Shown: positions 9,409 to 16,703 of the stretch, one piece after another
Numbering within the stretch: the first letter of the stretch is position 1
Layout: every line of letters starts with the position of its first letter
Source: Gammaproteobacteria bacterium
GTDB lineage: Bacteria > Pseudomonadota > Gammaproteobacteria > UBA11654
DNA length: 16,703 nucleotides
Assembly: GCA_018672815.1 (NCBI GenBank)
Contig: JABHDX010000010.1
Span: 1-16,703, forward strand
Direction: 5' to 3'
Program-made: the position numbers and the translations under genes
Notes under the pieces: model-generated
The model's input: the letters and a program-made list of their open reading frames with translations, nothing else
What the model was told of the DNA's origin: nothing
Database searches by the model: none

Positions 9409-10683
9409 ATGAACAATAAAACATCAATTAAAAATGCTTTTTATGCTCAATCGGGTGGCGTAACTTCGGTTATTAATGCAAGTGCCTGTGGTGTCATTGA
9501 GACAGCAAGAAAACATAAGAATAAGATTGGCAAAGTCTACGCAGGTAAAAATGGCATCTTAGGAGCTCTCAATGAGGAGTTGATTGATACCAATCTTGAA
9601 ACGGGCAAACAAATATCACTGCTTAAACAAACACCGGGTGGTGCATTTGGATCGGCTCGATATAAACTCAAAGGCTTCAAAGAAAATCAGAAAGAATACA
9701 AAAGATTAATTGAGGTTTTTAAAGCGCATAATATTGGTTATTTTTTCTACAATGGTGGTGGTGACTCAATGGATACTGCACAGAAAGTATCTGAGATGGG
9801 GCAACAAATGAATTTCCCAATTACATCCATTGGTATTCCAAAAACTGTGGATAATGATTTACCAATAACAGATACCTGTCCTGGATTTGGCTCAGTTGCA
9901 AAGTATATAGCTGTTTCAACTCAGGAAGCTAGCTTGGATGTACTATCAATGGCTGAAACATCAACGAAAGTTTTTATTCTGGAAGTAATGGGAAGGCATG
10001 CGGGATGGATTGCTGCAGCATCTGGCTTAATAGCCAATAACCCAAAAGAACCACCTCACATTATCTTATTTCCTGAAATTCCTTTTACTAAAAAAGATTT
10101 TATAAAACACGTTGATCGCTCTGTTAAGAATAATGGTTATTGCGTCATTGTAGCCAGTGAAGGTACTAGATATAAAAATGGAAAGTTCCTCGCTGATGCT
10201 GGCACGCTTGATTCTTTTGGACATAAGCAATTGGGAGGTGTGGCGCCTGAATTAGCAACGATGATAAAAAATGAACTCGGCTATAAATATCATTATGCAA
10301 TCGCTGATTATCTACAAAGATCAGCAAGACACTTGGGTTCAGACACCGATGTTAAACAAGCCTATGCAGTTGGCAAAGCGGCTGTTGAAATGGCTATAAA
10401 AAATGAAAAATCAATCATGATTACTATCGATCGATTATCCGATAATCCATATAAATGGAAAACAGGATCGGTCGATATAGCAAAAGTTGCCAATAATGAA
10501 AAAATGATGCCTAGAAAATACATTTCATCCAATGGATATAGAATTACAGAAGCATGTAGAAAATATATGCTGCCCTTAATTAAGGGAGAAAACTACCCGA
10601 CCTATAAAAAAGGTCTTCCAGAATTTGCAAAATTAAAAAATAAAGTCATATCTAAAAAACTTAAATCAAAGTTTGTGGTATGA
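9409..10683 (+). CDS. pfp: Pyrophosphate-dependent 6-phosphofructokinase
   Basis: Reversibly phosphorylates fructose-6-phosphate with PPi; in some autotrophs and methanotrophs the reverse direction replaces fructose bisphosphatase and yields PPi. The 424 residues contain NGGGDSMDTA (115-124) in place of the GGDGS of ATP enzymes, putting an Asp (D119) where ATP-type enzymes have Gly104, and IPKTVDNDLP (143-152), whose K145 replaces the Gly of E. coli PGTIDND. These two changes mark PPi as donor. D148 is the catalytic base position, and MGRHAGW (194-200) binds the sugar phosphate. The ATG at 9409 has no clear ribosome site. hppA follows after 64 bases in the same direction. Identity and PPi use are firm; whether sedoheptulose-7-phosphate is also a substrate cannot be read from the sequence. 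Confidence 0.94.
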   Translation: MNNKTSIKNAFYAQSGGVTSVINASACGVIETARKHKNKIGKVYAGKNGILGALNEELIDTNLETGKQISLLKQTPGGAFGSARYKLKGFKENQKEYKRLIEVFKAHNIGYFFYNGGGDSMDTAQKVSEMGQQMNFPITSIGIPKTVDNDLPITDTCPGFGSVAKYIAVSTQEASLDVLSMAETSTKVFILEVMGRHAGWIAAASGLIANNPKEPPHIILFPEIPFTKKDFIKHVDRSVKNNGYCVIVASEGTRYKNGKFLADAGTLDSFGHKQLGGVAPELATMIKNELGYKYHYAIADYLQRSARHLGSDTDVKQAYAVGKAAVEMAIKNEKSIMITIDRLSDNPYKWKTGSVDIAKVANNEKMMPRKYISSNGYRITEACRKYMLPLIKGENYPTYKKGLPEFAKLKNKVISKKLKSKFVV

Positions 10684-10747
10684 TTCTCGAAATTTTTAAA
10701 CCTTAATTTTTTGAAACAAAATAAACTTTTATAAATAGGAGATCAAA

Positions 10748-12790
10748 ATGAATGAAGGTCAAGCATTATGGGTTGCGTTAAACGCTTCTGCGGTTGCAAT
10801 TATTTGTGGCATTGTATTTTCATTAGGCATTCTAAAACAGTCTGATGGGAATGAAAAAATGAGAGAGATAGCTGGAGCGATCCAAGAAGGGGCTCAAGCC
10901 TATCTTAATCGACAATATTTAACTATTGGGATCGTGGGTATCGTTATTTTCATTCTCTTAGGCATCAGCGGTATAGGCTGGCTGAGTGCTATTGGTTTCT
11001 TAATAGGAGCAGTATTATCAGGTCTAGCAGGCTATATTGGTATGAATATTTCAGTTAAGGCTAATGTAAGAACTGCTCAAGCTGCCCATTCTGGAATGAA
11101 TGCTGCTTTAGCGGTTGCATTCAGAGGGGGCGCGGTCACTGGTTTATTAGTAGTTGGCCTTGGTTTATTAGGAATTAGTGGATACTACTTATTGCTTAGA
11201 TCTGGTCTTGGCATTAGTGTTGATGACAGTTTGCATGCTCTGATTGGTTTGGCTTTTGGAGGCTCCTTAATCTCTATATTTGCTCGTTTGGGTGGAGGTA
11301 TTTTTACAAAAGGTGCTGATGTTGGAGCTGACTTAGTAGGTAAAATTGAAGCTGGAATCCCTGAAGATGACCCAAGAAACCCAGCTGTCATAGCTGATAA
11401 TGTTGGTGATAATGTTGGAGATTGTGCTGGAATGGCTGCTGATCTTTTTGAAACCTATGCAGTAACAATTATCGCTACTATGTTATTAGGTGGACTCCTT
11501 TTTGCTTCAACTGACAATGGAAATAATGCTATTTTATATCCATTGGTGCTTGGTGCTGTATCTATAGTAGCATCTGTTATTGGCATGCTATTTGTCAGAG
11601 CTAAAGAAGGTGGCAGTGTCATGGGTGCACTCTATAAAGGTGTGATTGTCTCAGGTGTTATCGCTGCTGTAGCCTTCTACCCAGTTACACATATCATGAA
11701 TATGGGCACAGAGCTTTGGTGGGCCTCTCTTATTGGACTGGCACTAACTGCCTTCATGGTTGTTGTAACTGAATACTATACTTCAACAGAATATAGTCCT
11801 GTTCAAAAAATTGCACAAGCTTCAGAAACTGGACATGCAACGAATATTATTGCAGGTCTAGGCATCTCTATGAAAGCTACTGCTCTACCTGTAATAGCAG
11901 TTTGTTTGAGTATTTGGGGCTCTTATATGTTTGCTGGCTTATATGGTATTGCAATTGCAGCAACTTCAATGCTTTCATTAACAGGTATGATTGTAGCTTT
12001 GGATGCGTTTGGACCGATTACAGATAATGCTGGTGGTATTGCTGAAATGGCAGAACTCCCATCTGAGATCAGAGATATAACAGACCCATTGGATGCAGTT
12101 GGAAACACAACGAAAGCAGTAACTAAAGGTTATGCCATTGGTTCTGCTGGACTTGCTGCACTGGTTTTGTTTGCAGATTTCACAGCCAACCTAGAAGCTG
12201 AAGGAAAATTAGTTAGCTTTAGTTTAGATGATCCTGCAGTCATCATAGGTTTATTCATCGGTGGTATGGTACCTTACTTATTTGCAGCTATGGCTATGGA
12301 AGCGGTTGGAAGAGCTGCTGGCTCAGTTGTTGATGAAGTTAGGCGTCAATTTAGAGAAATTCCTGGAATCATGGATGGGACAAGTAAGCCTGATTACTCT
12401 AAAGCTGTTGACCTGTTAACCAAGTCTGCAATTAAGGAAATGATTCTTCCTTCTATATTGCCTGTACTGGTGCCTATTGCTCTTGCATTAGTTATGAATG
12501 CAATGATGCCTGATGATGGTGGAATAAAAGCTTTGGGTGGTCTACTCATTGGAACTATTGTTACGGGCTTATTTGTTGCCATTTCCATGACTACTGGTGG
12601 TGGCGCTTGGGATAATGCTAAAAAATATATTGAAGATGGAAATGTTGGAGGAAAAGGTACTGAGGCACATAATGCTTCAATTACTGGAGATACTGTAGGA
12701 GATCCTTATAAAGATACTGCTGGACCGGCAATTAATCCATTGATCAAAATTATAAACATAGTAGCTTTATTAATGATAGGTATCCTCTAA
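10748..12790 (+). CDS. hppA: Membrane-bound proton-pumping pyrophosphatase, K+-independent type
   Basis: Couples PPi hydrolysis to ion export across the inner membrane. The 680 residues are nearly all membrane helices (about 16 expected). The PPi/Mg site is visible as DVGADLVGK (191-199), [19 protein letters not shown] (217-235), the [12 protein letters not shown] segment (419-430) and, near the C-terminus, the [10 protein letters not shown] (617-626) and [14 protein letters not shown] (647-660) regions. K456 in GNTTKA (452-457) is the residue that marks the K+-independent, H+-pumping subfamily; K+-dependent forms have Ala there. The following [15 protein letters not shown] strongly resembles the Rhodospirillum enzyme as I recall it. 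AGGAG lies at 10737-10741. Directly downstream of pfp, it likely shares its transcript and its PPi pool. Confidence 0.97.
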   Translation: MNEGQALWVALNASAVAIICGIVFSLGILKQSDGNEKMREIAGAIQEGAQAYLNRQYLTIGIVGIVIFILLGISGIGWLSAIGFLIGAVLSGLAGYIGMNISVKANVRTAQAAHSGMNAALAVAFRGGAVTGLLVVGLGLLGISGYYLLLRSGLGISVDDSLHALIGLAFGGSLISIFARLGGGIFTKGADVGADLVGKIEAGIPEDDPRNPAVIADNVGDNVGDCAGMAADLFETYAVTIIATMLLGGLLFASTDNGNNAILYPLVLGAVSIVASVIGMLFVRAKEGGSVMGALYKGVIVSGVIAAVAFYPVTHIMNMGTELWWASLIGLALTAFMVVVTEYYTSTEYSPVQKIAQASETGHATNIIAGLGISMKATALPVIAVCLSIWGSYMFAGLYGIAIAATSMLSLTGMIVALDAFGPITDNAGGIAEMAELPSEIRDITDPLDAVGNTTKAVTKGYAIGSAGLAALVLFADFTANLEAEGKLVSFSLDDPAVIIGLFIGGMVPYLFAAMAMEAVGRAAGSVVDEVRRQFREIPGIMDGTSKPDYSKAVDLLTKSAIKEMILPSILPVLVPIALALVMNAMMPDDGGIKALGGLLIGTIVTGLFVAISMTTGGGAWDNAKKYIEDGNVGGKGTEAHNASITGDTVGDPYKDTAGPAINPLIKIINIVALLMIGIL

Positions 12791-12826
12791 GTTCATTATT
12801 TATTCATAATAACTAGTCACTTTGGA

Positions 12827-12863
12827 GTTACAATTCGTTACAGGCTTAGGTTGTTTATAGGTT
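12827..12863. repeat. Two pairs of phased hexamer repeats upstream of the TolC-like gene
   Basis: GTTACA occurs at 12827-12832 and 12837-12842 (10-bp period), then TAGGTT at 12847-12852 and 12858-12863 (11-bp period). Repeats spaced by one helix turn can be tandem regulator sites. In a 176-bp AT-rich gap some repeated hexamers are expected by chance, so confidence is low. Confidence 0.2.
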
Positions 12864-12966
12864 AGCTAGATAGTAATCTACGCTTCTGAAAAAATGTAAG
12901 TCTGAACTACTAACGAATAGAATATAGTATATCAGGATATAAATTGAAAAAATTGAGGGTATTAAA

Positions 12967-14334
12967 TTGAAAAGACTGAAGATATTATTTTTTTGTCTCA
13001 TGGCATTCCCACTAACTGGAAATGCAACATCCCTCATTGATGTCTTCGAAGATGCATTAGTCAATGACCCATTACTGAAAGAAGCTCTAGCAAACAAAGA
13101 AGCTATATCAGAATCTAGACCACAAGCGAGAAGCCTTCTTCTTCCACAAATCAATGCAAGTGGCTCTTATTCCGATAGTGACATTAATGGAAGAAGCACG
13201 TTTCAACAAAAAACTTCAATTGGAACAGTTACAAACACAACAGGATTTCTTCAAGAATCAGAAACCACACAGTGGGATGTCTCTATAAGACAAACAATCT
13301 TTGATTTTGGAGCTTGGATGAATTTAAAAAAAGCCAATAAAACAGTTGCACAAGCTGAAATTGATTATTTAGCAGCAGAACAACAATTAATGGTTCGAGT
13401 TGCTACTGCTTATTTTAATGTTCTAGCGGCACAAGATACTCTCGAATCAGAACAAGCAGCAAGACAAGCAATTGAAAAGCAATTAGATCAATCTAGAAAA
13501 AGATTTGATGTAGGCTTGATAGCAATCACAGATGTTCAAGAAGCACAAGCAGCTTATGATCAATCCATTGCTAATGAAATTACTGCTAAAAGAAATCTTG
13601 CAACCTCTAAAGAATCACTAAGGGCAATTACTAATAATTATCCTAGCAACCTTCTCAAACCAGATGATGGTTTGCCTCTCATTATGCCAAATCCACAAAG
13701 TGAAACTGATTGGGTTAATACATCATTAGAACAAAACCTCAGTTTTCTGTCTGCTCAACTTGGAACTGAGATAGCGAGAAGCGAAGTCAAGGTTCAAAGA
13801 TCAGGTCACTTTCCTACAATAGGAGTTCAAGCTCAAAAAAGAGATACCAATAGTGATAGTTTTAGGTCAGACAGTGGGGGTGACTTTAATCCTGCTGATA
13901 CTGAAAATATTAATGAAGGAATTGGCGTTCAGGTCAATATTCCTATTTTTAGTGGTGGACAAACATCATCAAGAGTCAGGCAAGCAGTTGCAAGACATAG
14001 GGCAAGTAAAGAAAAATTAGAACGAGTAGGAAGAGAAACTACAAGAAATGCTAGAGATTCATACTTGGGCGTTATATCAGGTATCGCAACTGTAAAAGCT
14101 CTTCAACAATCAGTGAAGTCATCAGCTATTGCTCTTCAAGCAACTGAAGCAGGTTATGAGGTGGGTACAAGAACCACTGTTGATGTTTTAGATGCAAGAA
14201 GAAGGTTGTATTCGTCTCAAAGAAACTTAGCAATAAGTAAATATGATTATCTCAAAAATATAATCCAGCTTAAGCAAGCTGCTGGTACTTTATCAAAAGA
14301 TGATCTCATTCAGATTAATGATTGGTTAAAATAA
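12967..14334 (+). CDS. TolC-family outer membrane channel
   Basis: A trimeric outer-membrane exit duct for type I secretion and tripartite efflux pumps. The 455 residues begin with a signal peptide (MKRLKILFFCLMAFPLTGNA, cleavage likely after residue 20) and contain the two tandem outer membrane efflux domains. The internal repeat is visible as RFDVGLIAITDVQEAQAAYD (179-198) and GYEVGTRTTVDVLDARRRLY (396-415). Long Ala/Gln/Glu-rich helices fit the periplasmic barrel. The start codon is TTG at 12967: GAGGGT (12955-12960) is six bases upstream, and this start gives a proper signal peptide. No inner-membrane pump or adaptor gene is adjacent, as for housekeeping tolC. Its stop directly abuts the stop of waaA. 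I leave the symbol empty because tolC and its paralogues cannot be told apart here. Confidence 0.93.
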   Translation: MKRLKILFFCLMAFPLTGNATSLIDVFEDALVNDPLLKEALANKEAISESRPQARSLLLPQINASGSYSDSDINGRSTFQQKTSIGTVTNTTGFLQESETTQWDVSIRQTIFDFGAWMNLKKANKTVAQAEIDYLAAEQQLMVRVATAYFNVLAAQDTLESEQAARQAIEKQLDQSRKRFDVGLIAITDVQEAQAAYDQSIANEITAKRNLATSKESLRAITNNYPSNLLKPDDGLPLIMPNPQSETDWVNTSLEQNLSFLSAQLGTEIARSEVKVQRSGHFPTIGVQAQKRDTNSDSFRSDSGGDFNPADTENINEGIGVQVNIPIFSGGQTSSRVRQAVARHRASKEKLERVGRETTRNARDSYLGVISGIATVKALQQSVKSSAIALQATEAGYEVGTRTTVDVLDARRRLYSSQRNLAISKYDYLKNIIQLKQAAGTLSKDDLIQINDWLK

Positions 14335-14341
14335 CTAGTTA
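14332..14341. repeat. Palindrome spanning two abutting stop codons
   Basis: TAACTAGTTA is a perfect 10-bp palindrome. It contains the plus-strand stop TAA of the TolC-like gene (14332-14334) and the minus-strand stop TAG of waaA (14337-14335), which touch with no base between. It has no loop and no T run, so it is not a usual terminator. Confidence 0.3.
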
Positions 14342-15600
14342 ATAATTAATGGCTCGATCAATTCAAATATTTTCTCAGTAGACCCTTTATTCTCTCTTAT
14401 CACAGTTAATGCGCCTAGTATCATTTCATCAGATTTTTTTTCATTTTGAGTAATCTGATTGATTGAATTTACAAGATCAGAAGCGCCTTCAACTATCATT
14501 AACGCTTTATTCTGTTTTAATTTTTCAGATATATCTTTAATATTTTGTATATGAGGCCCAGTAATTATTGGAGTCTTTAAAGAGGCAGGTTCGAGTAAAT
14601 TATGGCCACCTATACCGAATAAGCTACCACCAACAAATGCCACATTAGCGATAGAGTAAAATAGATTCAGTTGACCCAAACTATCCAATAATAAAACTTC
14701 CTGATTATTAAAGTCATCTAGCTCTTCGCTCCAGGAATGAGATGTAAAATTTTTATTCTTGATGATTTTTTTTACAGTAGAGAATCGATCTGGATTTCTT
14801 GGTGCAATCACCAATAAACTCTTTGGATTGTCCTTTAATATCGTTCTATGGGCCTCTAAGACTACTTCTTCCTCTCCTTCATGAGTACTGCCTGCAACCC
14901 AAAGCATCCTGCCTTGGAAATAGCTTGATTTAAAATGTTCTAATTCTTGCTCTGACTTACTTGCAATTGCTACATCAAACTTTATATTTCCTGTAACTTC
15001 TATCTTACTAATATCAGAACCAAGAGAAATAAATTTTTCTGCATCTTCTTGGGTTTGTGCACCAATAACAATGCCTTCGGATACTGTTTTTTGAAACAGG
15101 TTGAATAACACTCGATACAAACTAAGAGAATGATCCGAAACACAAGCACTAGCAAGAACTAACGGTACATTAAAAACACCACAATAATGAAAAATATTAG
15201 GCCATAATTCTGTTTCAATAATTATTGCTATCTCAGGATTGAAATACTTGAAGAATCGTTTTACTGAACCCCTAGTATCAAAAGGTAGGTAGACATGATC
15301 AACTGCATCTTCAAACAACTCATTCACTAATCTAGATCCGGAAGGTGTTGTTGTTGTGAGCAAGACTCTTTTTTCAGGGAAGCTTGCTCTCAATTTATTA
15401 ATCACTGGAATGGCTGCTTTTACTTCTCCATATGAAACAGCATGAACCCATAAAAAATTTTGTTTTTTTTCTCCTTTATAATATCCAAACCTCTCACTAA
15501 GACGCTGCAAGTAACCAAAATCATTAAAAGATTTAAATAACATATGAAGTAAAACTATGGGTAAGGCTAAATAAGTGGCAATGATATAAAGAATTCTCAT
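14335..15600 (-). CDS. waaA: 3-deoxy-D-manno-octulosonic acid (Kdo) transferase
   Basis: Adds Kdo from CMP-Kdo to lipid A precursor on the inner face of the inner membrane. The 421 residues (E. coli 425) start with a membrane-anchoring stretch at 3-22. The GT-B fold shows WVHAVSYGE (51-59) with the catalytic E59, ETELWPN (129-135), GNIKFD (204-209), the donor-site APRNPDR (266-272) and GGSLFGIGGHNLLEP (324-338). The motif usually read as NARxSxRS after ETELWPN is here SACVSDHS (151-158), so two arginines common in the family are missing. How many Kdo units it adds cannot be told. There is no clear ribosome site before 15600. The 136 bases upstream hold only a weak promoter-like TTTACA (15639-15634) and no terminator I trust. 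Confidence 0.95.
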   Translation of the reverse strand: MRILYIIATYLALPIVLLHMLFKSFNDFGYLQRLSERFGYYKGEKKQNFLWVHAVSYGEVKAAIPVINKLRASFPEKRVLLTTTTPSGSRLVNELFEDAVDHVYLPFDTRGSVKRFFKYFNPEIAIIIETELWPNIFHYCGVFNVPLVLASACVSDHSLSLYRVLFNLFQKTVSEGIVIGAQTQEDAEKFISLGSDISKIEVTGNIKFDVAIASKSEQELEHFKSSYFQGRMLWVAGSTHEGEEEVVLEAHRTILKDNPKSLLVIAPRNPDRFSTVKKIIKNKNFTSHSWSEELDDFNNQEVLLLDSLGQLNLFYSIANVAFVGGSLFGIGGHNLLEPASLKTPIITGPHIQNIKDISEKLKQNKALMIVEGASDLVNSINQITQNEKKSDEMILGALTVIRENKGSTEKIFELIEPLIIN

Positions 15601-15736
15601 TGTTATAGCCTATATTGTTTAATTCATTAAGATTGTAAAACTATGAATTAGATTACTAGTTGTTTTTTTAACAGGCAAGTAATGATATAGATATGATTAA
15701 CCTTTCTTAATTTTGAGTTAGTCTATAATTATTCTC

Positions 15737-16096
15737 TTAAGATCGTCCGTAATCTACTTTTGTGTAATTAATTTTAATCTCTTTAAACCCTTCAGAAAAC
15801 ATATCAACTATTTCAGCTTTAATTCCATTTCTAACACAATTTAAGTCTCTCACCTCTAATGCTAATCTCCCCACTTCCTCCAGTGGCATATCTACTCCAT
15901 TTCTGATATCACCCTCTGTATCCCAGATTTTTCCATTTATTTCATACATTCTACTTATAAATGTTTGGGCTTCTTCAGAACTAGGTATTTCTTCCTTATA
16001 TGCCTGCAGTTCATCATTGACATTTTCATTCGTTCTTTTAGATTTCAACAGAGTAATGGTATATCTATCTATTATTTCTGAGAGTGGCATTTTCAT
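15737..16096 (-). CDS. Small DUF6165-like helical protein
   Basis: A 119-residue, mostly helical, soluble protein with no signal peptide and no metal motif. Three stretches resemble what I remember of the DUF6165 family: PLSEIIDRYTITLLKSKR (4-21), MYEINGKIWDTEGDIRNG (50-67) and LALEVRDLNCVRNGIKAEI (78-96). Similar short proteins also occur in marine phages, again from memory. The biochemical function is unknown. It lies 34 bases downstream of the ribonucleotide reductase gene in the same direction, so co-transcription is likely. The sequence before the ATG at 16096 has no recognisable ribosome site. Reality of the gene is supported by its full open frame and operon position; family assignment is tentative. 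Confidence 0.75.
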   Translation of the reverse strand: MKMPLSEIIDRYTITLLKSKRTNENVNDELQAYKEEIPSSEEAQTFISRMYEINGKIWDTEGDIRNGVDMPLEEVGRLALEVRDLNCVRNGIKAEIVDMFSEGFKEIKINYTKVDYGRS

Positions 16097-16130
16097 AGTG
16101 TTTTTTTATCTGTTTTTATTAAAATTGTCA

Positions 16131-16703
16131 TTACCCACATTTTGAGTGGCCACAATTTAGACATGTCTCACAGCCATCCATCATAACCATAGCTACAGTG
16201 CTACAGTGTCCACATAACTTAGAGCCTTCAGGAAAAGATTCATTAACAAATGCATCTTTTTGCTTGCTTCTATTTTCAAACTCTTGTTTTTTTTCTTCTA
16301 TAAGCTTCTTTTGATGCTCATCCAGAACATCCTCTGAAATAATACCAATTGCTTTAAAATGCTTTTCAATAACATAACCTAATTCTGCTATGATTGAAGG
16401 CATAAAGCGGCCTTCGCCAGCAAAATAGCCCCCTGCTGGATCAAAAACTGCTTTTAGTTCCTCAACAAGGAATGCCACATCACCACCCTTCCTAAAAACA
16501 GATGATAAAACACGAGTTAATGCAACTATCCATTGATAGTGATCCAAGTTTTTAGAGCTAATGAATATTTCATAAGGTCTTAATTTCTCATGCTCAGTAT
16601 CTGGATTCAGAACAATATCATTAATTGTAATATACATAGCATGATCTGAAACAGGTGGTTTTATCTTGTATGTTGTGCCTTTAAGCATATCTGGGCGTTC
16701 AAG
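16131..16703 (-). CDS. nrdJ: Adenosylcobalamin-dependent (class II) ribonucleotide reductase, C-terminal part, 5' end outside window
   Basis: This is the tail of a B12-dependent ribonucleotide reductase, which makes deoxynucleotides with or without oxygen. The visible 190 codons match the C-terminal part of NrdJ, or the separate NrdJb chain of Pseudomonas: GTTYKIKPPVSDHAMYITI, then WIVALTRVLSSVFRKGGDVA, FLVEELKAVFDPAGGYF and FMPSIIAELG, ending in a cysteine-rich tail with CGHC, CETC and CGHSKCG. These last cysteines (residues 159, 162, 173, 176, 179 and 184, counted from the ATG at 16688) form the Zn-ribbon/redox tail that is thought to re-reduce the active site. The frame remains open to the window edge (LERPD before that ATG), so the real start lies beyond 16703. 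Whether this is one long NrdJ or a split NrdJb is undecided. Confidence 0.9.
   Translation of the reverse strand, partial: LERPDMLKGTTYKIKPPVSDHAMYITINDIVLNPDTEHEKLRPYEIFISSKNLDHYQWIVALTRVLSSVFRKGGDVAFLVEELKAVFDPAGGYFAGEGRFMPSIIAELGYVIEKHFKAIGIISEDVLDEHQKKLIEEKKQEFENRSKQKDAFVNESFPEGSKLCGHCSTVAMVMMDGCETCLNCGHSKCG

Noticed and set aside
10684..10747. Separate promoter for hppA (TTGAAA followed by TATAAA)
   Set aside because: The two boxes are only about 13 bases apart, too close for sigma-70, so co-transcription with pfp is the simpler reading.
12855..13154. 99-codon minus-strand reading frame across the start of the TolC-like gene
   Set aside because: It overlaps the signal peptide region of a confident gene on the other strand, has no recognisable motif and no ribosome site.
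15601..15736. Small RNA or terminator between the DUF6165-like gene and waaA
   Set aside because: Only short A/T repeats and a weak TTTACA with a 19-base spacer to TATAGG are present; no stable hairpin followed by a T run.

Overview
The window reads as a stretch of core chromosome from an AT-rich, compact gammaproteobacterium, probably marine. I infer this from the gene content (Mpl, WaaA, a TolC channel, a class II ribonucleotide reductase tail), from tkt-gap lying divergent from metK (an order I recall from Pseudomonas and relatives), and from the tight packing: converging genes end 0, 1 and 15 bases apart. A pyrophosphate-dependent phosphofructokinase followed by a membrane pyrophosphatase is typical of methanotrophs and thiotrophic chemoautotrophs, so an autotroph or methylotroph is plausible. 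I cannot name the genus.

Layout. At 1-2.3 kb, on the minus strand, lie transketolase and the N-terminal part of a GAPDH gene: pentose phosphate, glycolysis or Calvin cycle. At 2.5-5.0 kb, on the plus strand, are metK and ahcY, which make S-adenosylmethionine and remove S-adenosylhomocysteine. At 5.0-7.5 kb, on the minus strand, is an apparent operon of a small membrane protein, the murein-recycling ligase Mpl and a LON-domain protein. It is divergent from rnd (RNase D, 7.6-8.7 kb) across only 42 bp holding a palindromic -10 element. At 8.7-9.3 kb adk runs on the minus strand, divergent from pfp-hppA (9.4-12.8 kb). Then come a TolC-family channel on the plus strand (13.0-14.3 kb) and waaA (Kdo transferase) on the minus strand. 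At the right edge, on the minus strand, are the end of a B12-dependent ribonucleotide reductase and a small DUF6165-like gene downstream of it.

How the genes fit together. The most coherent functional unit is adk facing pfp-hppA. Reactions that split ATP to AMP and PPi feed AMP to adenylate kinase, and PPi to the phosphofructokinase or the proton pump. Transketolase and GAPDH supply the same sugar-phosphate pool. MetK also releases PPi. Mpl, WaaA and TolC are envelope functions.

I see no mobile element, CRISPR array, tRNA or rRNA, no gene-free stretch longer than 300 bases, and no clearly new multi-gene system. The points worth a second look are local: a transketolase with no normal start codon, a symmetric shared promoter, altered motifs in Mpl, WaaA and adenylate kinase, a terminator-like hairpin in front of metK, and the unknown small gene beside the ribonucleotide reductase.
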